Assembly (NCBI GenBank): GCA_016195145.1
Contig: JACQAF010000066.1
Span: 1-7,738, forward strand
Length of the DNA: 7,738 nt
Reading direction: 5' to 3'
Origin: Rhodospirillales bacterium
GTDB taxonomy: Bacteria; Pseudomonadota; Alphaproteobacteria; CACIAM-22H2
This document shows positions 1 through 6,426 of this stretch, one piece after another (position 1 is the stretch's first letter; every line of letters begins with the position of its first letter). The notes beneath the pieces are model-generated. The model was not told the origin of the DNA, did not search any database, and worked only from the letters and a program-made list of their open reading frames with translations. Made by a program: the position numbers and the translations under genes.

Positions 1-1802
1 CGGTTGGTTTCCCCGATGGCGTAGGTCAGCGAATCCGTCATCACATCGGCATAGAGCAGCACGCGGCCATCGATATTGCGCGCGGCGCGGCCGATGGTCT
101 GGACCAGCGAGGTGCGCGAGCGCAGATAGCCCTCCTTGTCGGCGTCGAGGATGGCGACCAGCGCGCACTCGGGTATGTCCAGACCCTCGCGCAGCAGGTT
201 GATGCCGATCAGCACGTCGAAGGCGCCGAGGCGCAGATCGCGGATGATCTCGATGCGCTCCAGCGTCTCGACGTCGGAATGGATATAGCGCACGCGGATG
301 CCCGCCTCGTGCATGTATTCGGTCAGGTCCTCGGCCATGCGCTTGGTCAGGGTGGTGACCAGCGCCCGCTGCCCCTTGCGCGCCAGCTCGCGCACCTCGG
401 CGAGCAGATCGTCGACCTGCTTCTCGGTCGAGCGGATGATGCACACCGGGTCGATCAGGCCGGTCGGGCGGATGACCTGCTCGGTGAACGCGCCGTCGGT
501 ACGCGCCATTTCCCACGGTCCCGGCGTCGCCGAGACATAGGTCGTCTGCGGCCGCATCGCCTCCCACTCTTCGAACTTGAGCGGCCGGTTATCGATGCAG
601 GACGGCAGGCGGAATCCGTATTCGGCGAGGGTCGATTTGCGCTGAAAGTCGCCCTTGAACATGCCGCCGAGCTGGGGAACGGTGACGTGGCTTTCGTCGA
701 CGATCAGCAGCGCGTCCTTGGGCAGGTATTCGAACAGCGTCGGCGGCGGCTCGCCCGGCTTGCGGCCGGTGAGGTAGCGCGAATAGTTCTCGATCCCGGC
801 GCACGAGCCGGTCGCGGCCATCATCTCGAGATCGAAGGTCGTGCGCTGCTCCAGCCGCTGCGCCTCAAGCAGCTTGCCGGCGGCGGTCAGCTCGGCGAGG
901 CGCGCCTTGAGGTCGATCTTGATCTGCGCCATCGCCTGGTCGAGGGTCGGCTGCGGCGTCACGTAATGGCTGTTGGCGTATAGCTTGACGTAGTCGAGCG
1001 CCGCCTTTTTCTCGCCGGTCAGCGGGTCGAACTCCCAGATCGCTTCGATCTCGTCGCCGAACAGGCCGATGCGCCAGGCGCGGTCCTCGCAATGGGCGGG
1101 GAAAATCTCGACCGAATCGCCGCGCACGCGGAACGCGCCGCGAATGAAGTTCTGGTCGTTGCGCCTGTAGTGAAGGGCAACAAGGTTGCGCAGCAGGTCG
1201 CTGCGGTCGATGCGCTGCCCGACCTCAAGCGCGAAGGCCATCGCCGAATAGGTCTCGACCGAGCCGATGCCGTAAATGCACGACACCGAGGCGACGATGA
1301 TCACGTCCGGGCGTTCGAGCAGCGCCCGGGTCGCCGAATGGCGCATGCGGTCGATCTGCTCGTTGATCGAGGATTCCTTCTCGATATAGGTGTCGCTGCG
1401 CGGCACATAGGCTTCGGGCTGGTAATAATCGTAATACGAGACGAAATACTCGACCGCGTTGTCGGGGAAAAAACTTTTCATCTCGCCGTAAAGCTGGGCG
1501 GCGAGGGTCTTGTTGGGGGCGAGAACGAGGGTTGGGCGCTGCACGTTCTGGATCACGTGGGCCATGGTGAAGGTCTTGCCCGAACCGGTGACGCCGAGCA
1601 GCACCTGGTCGCGCGCGTTGTCGACCAGGCCCTTGGTCAGCTCGGCGATGGCCTGCGGCTGATCGCCCGCCGGCCGGTAGTCGGAGACCAGCACGAACCG
1701 GCGCACGCCCTCGCCGCGTTCGTCGGCCAGCGGCCGGGCGGCCGGGTGCGCCGGATTGATCGTATAGTCGGGCAGCGGGCGGGACAGATGGGTCGGTTTC
1801 AC
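1..1802 (-). CDS. uvrB: Excinuclease ABC subunit B (UvrB), C-terminus beyond window
   Basis: UvrB is the helicase-like ATPase of nucleotide excision repair: UvrA loads it on damaged DNA, it verifies the lesion, then recruits UvrC for incision. Reading the minus strand from GTG at 1802 gives about 600 uninterrupted codons running off the window at base 1. Visible landmarks are the FVLVSDYRPAGDQPQAI start of the ATPase core, Walker A GVTGSGKT at residues 70-77, the damage-probing beta-hairpin starting at Y123 (YYDYYQPEAYVP), the Walker B-type DESH at 369-372 and helicase motif VI QTIGRAARN at 568-576. Family members are usually about 660-740 residues, so only the tail, including the UvrC-contacting UVR domain, is outside. 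GTG 1802 is chosen because the frame upstream has no ATG, GTG or TTG before an in-frame TAG; AGGGG lies only about 3 nt ahead of it, so the exact start is less certain than the identity. I saw no clear LexA box upstream. Confidence 0.97.
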   Translation of the reverse strand, partial: MKPTHLSRPLPDYTINPAHPAARPLADERGEGVRRFVLVSDYRPAGDQPQAIAELTKGLVDNARDQVLLGVTGSGKTFTMAHVIQNVQRPTLVLAPNKTLAAQLYGEMKSFFPDNAVEYFVSYYDYYQPEAYVPRSDTYIEKESSINEQIDRMRHSATRALLERPDVIIVASVSCIYGIGSVETYSAMAFALEVGQRIDRSDLLRNLVALHYRRNDQNFIRGAFRVRGDSVEIFPAHCEDRAWRIGLFGDEIEAIWEFDPLTGEKKAALDYVKLYANSHYVTPQPTLDQAMAQIKIDLKARLAELTAAGKLLEAQRLEQRTTFDLEMMAATGSCAGIENYSRYLTGRKPGEPPPTLFEYLPKDALLIVDESHVTVPQLGGMFKGDFQRKSTLAEYGFRLPSCIDNRPLKFEEWEAMRPQTTYVSATPGPWEMARTDGAFTEQVIRPTGLIDPVCIIRSTEKQVDDLLAEVRELARKGQRALVTTLTKRMAEDLTEYMHEAGIRVRYIHSDVETLERIEIIRDLRLGAFDVLIGINLLREGLDIPECALVAILDADKEGYLRSRTSLVQTIGRAARNIDGRVLLYADVMTDSLTYAIGETN

Positions 1803-1912
1803 GCCCCTTATATGCTCCCGCCGGCCCCGGATGGCTAGGGGGCGTAGCGGCAGAGCAATGGCGTTTTCCTATGCGTTTAGCTATAAATGCCGGCGGGGAA
1901 GGCAGCTTTTGC

Positions 1913-1936
1913 GGGTGGTTTGGGAAACAACCGCCC
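1913..1936 (+). promoter_or_regulatory. Inverted repeat in the 5' leader of the lipoprotein gene
   Basis: GGGTGGTT (1913-1920) can pair with AACCGCCC (1929-1936), giving an 8-bp stem with one G-U wobble and an 8-nt loop. It ends 7 nt before the putative AAAGG ribosome binding site. No T-run follows, so it is not a classical terminator. It could influence leader stability or ribosome access, but a stem this size could also arise by chance in GC-rich DNA. Confidence 0.25.
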
Positions 1937-1943
1937 CGTTCAC

Positions 1944-1948
1944 AAAGG
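1944..1948 (+). promoter_or_regulatory. Ribosome binding site supporting ATG 1960
   Basis: AAAGG lies 11 nt upstream of ATG 1960. It supports starting the lipoprotein at 1960 rather than at the earlier in-frame ATG 1831, from which the protein would begin with about 43 residues that hide the signal peptide. Confidence 0.45.
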
Positions 1949-1959
1949 TGCTCTGTATC

Positions 1960-3036
1960 ATGCAGAAAATTTATCGCGGTTGGGGCCTCATTGCTGTCCT
2001 GGCCGGGCTGTCGGTTGCGGGGTGCGCCAGTCAGTATCAGGATCGTGGGGGGACGTTTTCGGGCTCAGGTGCGTTTGGCTTTGAGCAGACAGTGGACGTG
2101 CGCCCGGATCCGCTTGATGCGGTTTGCCGCGTGACCGGGCGCGATTTCCAACAGGAGACTCGTGGCCGCCAGATCGTCTCCGTTCCAGTTCTTGCCGCCC
2201 CCGTGAGCGTCGAATGCTCGGCGCCCGGGCATCATGCAAGCCGGCAAACGCTGAATATGTGGAAGCGGGATTCGAGCGATCTTCTTATCATGGCCGGTAT
2301 TGGCGGCGGACTTGGCGGAATTCTCAGCCATGCATTATTGGAAAGCGCCGGTCAAGGGGACCGATTTGCCCCGATCGCCGTCATGCCATTGGAGCCGGTC
2401 AATCTTCAGGATCAGGAACGCGCGGCGTGGCGGGCGCGAAAATACGCCTTTATGACGGCGGAGTGGCAGGCCTATGCTCAGGGGCAGCGGACAATCTGCG
2501 ACGCCGATGCCCCGAAATGGATTGTCACCTGCGATGAGGCGCAGGTCGATCAGCTGATGAGACTGGAGTTAGTAAAATTCAGAGATGGAAGCGCACCTGT
2601 TGCGGCAGGTTTGCCGCCGCAACCCGTACCCTTGCCACCGCCCGTTGCCGCGTCGCAACTTGCTGTTGCCCCGACCCCCGCTCCTGCTGTCGTCCAGCAG
2701 GAATGGCGCGTACGGTCGGGGCGGGGCGTGGTTGTCGGGCGCTTGGTTGGATCGCGCTTTTCCTGCACAAGTTTTCCAGCCCGTCTCTCGGTCGCCGGGC
2801 AGCGGGCGGAGGGCGAATTCCATCTCGCCGAAGGCTGGAAGGTCGGGTTTACGGCCGATATAGACGAGAAGGGCAATCTGAGGCCGCTACGTATCGATCC
2901 CAACTGGGGGCTGGCTGTAAGCGGCAGCATTCACAGTATTCGCCTTGAGATGCTTGGTGCCGGCGGGCAGGGCGGCTGCACGATCATGTTCACGCTTCGC
3001 GAGGACGCGGCATCCCCGTCGCAGCCCGCCAACTAA
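1960..3036 (+). CDS. Uncharacterised lipoprotein with proline-rich linker and C-terminal domain
   Basis: I do not recognise a named family. The 358-residue product starts with a lipoprotein signal peptide: basic n-region (K3, R6), hydrophobic core from about residue 8, and lipobox VAGC with the lipidated cysteine at C22. Residue 23 is Ala, so no inner-membrane retention Asp at +2 is seen and an outer-membrane location is likely. Residues about 45-105 look like a small beta-rich domain, faintly reminiscent of PEGA-type repeats. A glycine-rich hydrophobic stretch follows (108-127, with GIGGGLGG), then a segment with C180 and C191, a Pro/Ala-rich linker (213-247) and a C-terminal domain (248-348). 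Besides C22 there are exactly six cysteines, spaced as three likely pairs (56/86, 180/191, 269/340), which fits an oxidising periplasm. Codon use is unlike its neighbours, with more TTA, GTA, AGA, AAA and GGA (for example 2569-2589), suggesting a different origin or weak expression. ATG 1960 is preferred because it places the signal peptide at the N-terminus. Confidence 0.82.
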   Translation: MQKIYRGWGLIAVLAGLSVAGCASQYQDRGGTFSGSGAFGFEQTVDVRPDPLDAVCRVTGRDFQQETRGRQIVSVPVLAAPVSVECSAPGHHASRQTLNMWKRDSSDLLIMAGIGGGLGGILSHALLESAGQGDRFAPIAVMPLEPVNLQDQERAAWRARKYAFMTAEWQAYAQGQRTICDADAPKWIVTCDEAQVDQLMRLELVKFRDGSAPVAAGLPPQPVPLPPPVAASQLAVAPTPAPAVVQQEWRVRSGRGVVVGRLVGSRFSCTSFPARLSVAGQRAEGEFHLAEGWKVGFTADIDEKGNLRPLRIDPNWGLAVSGSIHSIRLEMLGAGGQGGCTIMFTLREDAASPSQPAN

Positions 3037-3045
3037 CCGGAGCAG

Positions 3046-3068
3046 GATTCGCCCGGCAAGGGCGAGTC
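3046..3068 (+). terminator. Hairpin downstream of the lipoprotein gene, possible terminator
   Basis: GATTCGCCC (3046-3054) pairs with GGGCGAGTC (3060-3068) to form a 9-bp stem with one G-U wobble and a 5-nt GGCAA loop, starting 9 bp after the stop codon. Position and strength suit a transcription end or a 3' RNA-stability element. No T-tract follows on either strand, so intrinsic termination in the E. coli sense is not shown. Confidence 0.4.
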
Positions 3069-3193
3069 GGCAAAACAGCAATGGCCAGGGCCCGTGCGCG
3101 TATGGTTGCGCGGCGGGCCGGCTAGGGCTAGGTTCACGCCCGTTCGCTTGTGATTCTTCGACCCTTGACCCCGACGTTTACGGACCCATCGCC

Positions 3194-4396
3194 ATGCCCA
3201 TGCTCGCCGCCCGCCTGTCGCGTATCAAGCCCTCACCGACCATCGCCGTCACCACCAAGGCTGCCGAGCTCAAGGCGGCAGGGCGCGACGTCATCGGGCT
3301 CGGCGCTGGCGAACCGGATTTCGACACGCCCGACAACATCAAGGCCGCCGCCATCCGGGCGATGGAAAAGGGCGAGACCAAATACACCGCGGTCGACGGC
3401 ACGCCGGCGCTCAAGCAGGCGATCTGCGCCAAGTTCAAGCGCGAAAACGGCCTCGACTACAAGCCGAACCAGATCACCGTCGGCACCGGCGGCAAGCAGG
3501 TGCTCTATAATGCGCTGATGGCGACGCTCGATCCCGGCGACGAGGTGATCATCCCGGCGCCGTACTGGGTGTCGTATCCCGACATAGTGCTGCTCGCCGA
3601 GGGCAAGCCGGTCTCGGTGTCGTGCCCGCAGAACAACAATTTCAAGCTGCGCGCCGAAGATCTCGAAGCGGCGATCACGCCGAAAACCAAATGGCTGATC
3701 CTCAATTCGCCGTCGAACCCGACCGGGTCCGCCTATACCGCGGCGGAGATGAAGGAGCTGACCGACGTGCTGGTCCGCCACCCGCAAGTGTGGGTGATGA
3801 CCGACGACATGTACGAACATCTTGTCTATGACGATTTCAAGTTCGTCACGCCAGCGCAGGTCGAACCGAAGCTGTATGGCCGCACGCTCACCGTCAACGG
3901 CGTGTCGAAGGCCTATTGCATGACCGGCTGGCGCATCGGCTACGCCGGCGGGCCGGCCGAGCTGATCAAGGCGATGGCGGTGATCCAGTCGCAGAGCACC
4001 TCGAACCCGTCATCGATCGGCCAGGCAGCGGCGATCGAGGCGCTGAACGGCCCGCAGGATTTCATCGCGCGCAACAACGCGGCGTTCAAGCAGCGCCGCG
4101 ATCTGGTCGTCGACATGCTCAACAAGGCCAAGGGCCTGCATTGCCCGAAGCCGGAAGGCGCGTTCTACGTCTATCCGTCCTGCGCCGGGGTGATCGGGCG
4201 GAAGACGCCGAAGGGCCGGACGATCGCGACCGACACCGACTTCGTGACCTATCTTCTCGAAGCCGAAGGCGTCGCGGTGGTGCAAGGCGAGGCGTTCGGC
4301 CTGTCGCCGCATTTCCGCATTTCCTATGCCACCTCGACTGAGGCGCTGAAGGAAGCCTGCATGCGCATTCAGCGCGCCTGCGCCGCCCTGGTCTGA
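3194..4396 (+). CDS. aspC: Aspartate aminotransferase, class I PLP enzyme
   Basis: The 400-residue product is a fold-type I PLP aminotransferase, most like the prokaryotic (class Ib) aspartate aminotransferases, which interconvert aspartate plus 2-oxoglutarate with oxaloacetate plus glutamate in the cytosol. Visible marks are the N-terminal RLSRIKPSPTIAVT and GLGAGEPDFDTP segments, PLP-contacting N175 in NSPSNPTG, D204 and Y207 in TDDMYEH, the Schiff-base lysine K239 in VSKAYCMTGWRIGY, and R375 in FRISYATS, which binds the substrate alpha-carboxylate. Length matches the family (about 400). ATG 3194 is chosen because the conserved start follows directly; the open frame extends further upstream but overlaps the preceding gene. 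No strong Shine-Dalgarno is visible, and I saw no convincing promoter in the 157-bp gap. Homologues are also labelled aatA or aspB. Substrate choice among Asp, aromatic or prephenate acceptors cannot be settled from sequence alone. Confidence 0.93.
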   Translation: MPMLAARLSRIKPSPTIAVTTKAAELKAAGRDVIGLGAGEPDFDTPDNIKAAAIRAMEKGETKYTAVDGTPALKQAICAKFKRENGLDYKPNQITVGTGGKQVLYNALMATLDPGDEVIIPAPYWVSYPDIVLLAEGKPVSVSCPQNNNFKLRAEDLEAAITPKTKWLILNSPSNPTGSAYTAAEMKELTDVLVRHPQVWVMTDDMYEHLVYDDFKFVTPAQVEPKLYGRTLTVNGVSKAYCMTGWRIGYAGGPAELIKAMAVIQSQSTSNPSSIGQAAAIEALNGPQDFIARNNAAFKQRRDLVVDMLNKAKGLHCPKPEGAFYVYPSCAGVIGRKTPKGRTIATDTDFVTYLLEAEGVAVVQGEAFGLSPHFRISYATSTEALKEACMRIQRACAALV

Positions 4397-4540
4397 GCGG
4401 AATAGGGACCGGAATCGGCAAAGTCCCGAACGAGGCGCGGCAAGCGGGCGAACGGCCCGAATCCGAATCCCCTTGCCATCCCCCGCTAGGCCGGGAAAAC
4501 TAGACCGAAAACCGGTTATAAGCGCGTCGGGGAGGAGCCA
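4397..4540 (+). promoter_or_regulatory. Intergenic region ahead of the EF-G-like/hydratase unit
   Basis: This 144-bp gap probably holds the end of the aminotransferase transcript and the promoter of the next unit. GGGAC (4405-4409) and GTCCC (4423-4427) can form a weak 5-bp stem. TTGCCA (4473-4478) is a possible -35, but the matching -10 region (about 4496-4502) is poor; TATAAG at 4517-4522 is an alternative -10 without a clear -35. CCGAAT is repeated twice in tandem at about 4458-4469. The promoter assignment is tentative. Confidence 0.3.
4531..4537 (+). promoter_or_regulatory. Strong Shine-Dalgarno of the EF-G-like gene
   Basis: GGAGGAG sits immediately upstream of ATG 4541, with 5 nt between the GGAGG core and the start codon. 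It is the best ribosome binding site in the window and fixes the start of this gene. Its retention suggests the gene was well translated until recently, or still is. Confidence 0.7.
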
Positions 4541-4732
4541 ATGCCTCAGAAACCTCCATCGGGCCCGCGCTGCGCGGCCCTCGTCGGCCCCTATCTGGGC
4601 GGCAAGACAACGCTGTTCGAAAGCCTGCTCGCCGTCACCGGCGCCATCCCGCGCAAGGGATCGGTGAAGGACGGCAATACGGTCGGCGACGCCTCGGCGG
4701 CGGCGCGCGCCCGCCAGATGACGGTCGAGGTT

Positions 4733-4753
4733 TCGGCGGCGGCGACCAGCGCC
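4733..4753 (+). other. Junction of the in-frame deletion removing the G3 region
   Basis: Here VEVSAAAT, normally followed in relatives by a strand, the DCPGS-type G3 motif and a helix, runs directly into AIPHILFINKID, which normally lies about 55 residues further on. The boundary cannot be placed to the base because the ancestral sequence is not available. The flank is rich in GCG/GGC repeats that could have favoured slippage or recombination. The reading frame is kept. Confidence 0.6.
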
Positions 4754-5875
4754 ATTCCCCATATCCTATTCATCAACAAGATCGACCAGGCGATGATGCG
4801 CGTGCGCGACGTGCTGGCGGCGTTTCAGGCGATATCCGCCCGGCCGCTGGTGCTGCGCCAGGTGCCGATCCGCGAAGGCGACAAGATCGCCGGTTATGTC
4901 GATCTGGTCAGCGAGCGGGCCTATCATTACAAGCCCGGCCAGCCATCCGACCTGATCAAGATTCCCGACGACGTCGCGCCGCGCGAGAAGGAAGCGCGCC
5001 AAAGCCTGATCGAGGCGCTGGCTGATTTCGACGACAAGCTGCTCGAACAGGTGCTCGAGGACGTGGCGCCGTCGAAGGGAGATCTCTATGGCCATCTCAC
5101 GCGGACGATGGCCGCCGATCGCATCGTGCCGGTGCTGATCGGTTCGGCCGACCGCGATTTCGGCGTCCGTCGCCTGCTCAAGGCGCTGCGCCACGAGGTG
5201 CCGGAGGCGGCCGCGACCATGGCCCGCCTCGGCATCGGGGCGGAAGGCGAGCCGCTGGCCAGCATATTCAAGACCCGCTATGCCGCCCACACCGGCAAGA
5301 TGTCGCTCGCCCGCGTCTGGCGCGGCGCGATCCCCGACGGCGCCACGCTCGGCGATGGCGTAAAAAGCGCGCGGCTCGCCGGAATCGGCCGGCCGCTCGG
5401 CGAACAGCAAACCAAACTCGCCAAGGCCGACCCGGGCGAGATCGCCGCCCTCGGGCGGCTGGAGGGCATCGCCACCGGGGCGACGCTGGCGCCGTCGGAA
5501 AAGCCGCCCGAGGGCCTCGCCGAATGGCCGCGGCCGCCGGCGCCGCTTTTCGCTCTCTCCGTGACGGCGGAAAAGCGCGCCGACGACGTCAAGCTGTCGG
5601 GCGCGCTGCAGCGCCTGTGCGAAGAAGACCCCTCGCTGTCGCTCGACCACAATCAGGACACCAACGAATTGCTGCTTTGGGGCCAGGGCGAAATTCATCT
5701 CGCCGTCGCGCTCGACCGGCTGAAGAACCAGTACAATGTGCCGGTGGTCGGCCGGACACCGCAGGTGCCGTACAAGGAATCGATCCGCAAGGGCGTCGTC
5801 CAGCACGCGCGCCACAAGCGGCAGAGCGGCGGACATGGGCAGTTCGCCGACGTCAAGGTCGAGATCCGCCCGGTG

Positions 5876-5878
5876 TAG
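5876..5878 (+). other. In-frame amber codon within domain IV of the EF-G-like gene
   Basis: TAG follows EIRPV and precedes RGGGFLYEDRIVGG in the same frame. In relatives this is the continuous PLxRGxGF segment of domain IV, so TAG stands at one sense position. A CAG-to-TAG transition is the simplest single-base route. The next base is C. I see no stem-loop just downstream that clearly resembles a recoding element. Confidence 0.85.
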
Positions 5879-6426
5879 CGCGGTGGCGGATTTTTGTACG
5901 AGGACCGCATCGTCGGCGGCGCCATTCCGCGCAACTTCATCCCGGCGGTCGGGGACGGCGTGCGCGATTATCTGAAACGCGGGCCGCTCGGCTTTCCGGT
6001 GGTCGACGTCCATGTGGCGCTGACCGACGGGCAGTTCCACAGCGTCGACAGTTCCGACCAGGCGTTCAAGACCGCCGGCGCGATGGCGATGCGCGAAGGC
6101 ATGCCGAAATGCGATCCGGTGCTGCTGGAGCCGATCTGCAAGGTCGAGATTTCGGTGACGACCGAATTCACCTCCAAGGTGCAGCGCCTGCTGTCGATCC
6201 GGCGCGGCCAGATTCTCGGCTTCGACGCCAAACCCGACTGGCCGGGGTGGGACCGCGTGTCGGCCAACCTGCCGCAGGCCGAAATGCACGACCTGATCGT
6301 CGAGCTGCGCTCGGCGACCATGGGCACCGGCACTTTCGCCTGGACGTTCGACCATCTCGCCGAACTCACCGGCAAGTCGGCGGACAAGATCGTGGCCCGG
6401 GTCACCGGCGAGGCGAAAGCGGCCTC

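Larger units (their letters stand above)
1803..1959. promoter_or_regulatory. Divergent intergenic region between uvrB and the lipoprotein gene
   Basis: This 157-bp spacer separates two divergently transcribed genes and should hold both promoters. A TATAAA at 1882-1887 is a possible -10 element for the rightward gene, but I see no good -35 hexamer at the right distance. On the minus strand the same AT-rich patch (about 1870-1890) is the only likely promoter core for uvrB. The spacer also contains the inverted repeat and ribosome binding site listed separately. I looked for the alphaproteobacterial SOS motif GTTC-N7-GTTC and did not find it. Confidence 0.4.

Noticed and set aside
279..1838. Two long plus-strand open frames (279-983 and 1092-1838)
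   Set aside because: They lie antisense to uvrB, whose minus-strand translation matches the family throughout. Their products are rich in Arg, His, Gly and Ala with no recognisable domain, as expected for shadows in GC-rich DNA.
1831..1959. N-terminal extension of the lipoprotein to ATG 1831
   Set aside because: It would put about 43 unrelated residues before a clear signal peptide and lipobox. ATG 1960 has a suitable ribosome binding site.
3120..3131. Tandem GGCTAG hexamer before the aminotransferase gene
   Set aside because: Two short copies are not enough to indicate an operator or a mobile-element footprint.
3132..3145. GTTC-N6-GTTC upstream of the aminotransferase, resembling an alphaproteobacterial SOS box
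   Set aside because: The LexA motif needs a 7-nt spacer; here it is 6. An aminotransferase is also not an expected SOS target.
2945..3193. N-terminal extension of the aminotransferase to 2945
   Set aside because: It overlaps the end of the lipoprotein gene and adds Arg-rich sequence absent from the family. The conserved N-terminus starts at ATG 3194.
5876..5896. Programmed frameshift or selenocysteine/pyrrolysine recoding at the EF-G-like interruption
   Set aside because: The frame is the same on both sides, so no shift is needed. The codon is TAG, not TGA, and no recoding structure or machinery is visible; a nonsense mutation or error is simpler.
5524..6426. Upstream in-frame extension of the first hydratase gene
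   Set aside because: This part is out of frame with conserved EF-G domains III-V and encodes Arg-rich sequence without motifs. Starting at GTG 6427 gives the normal family length.
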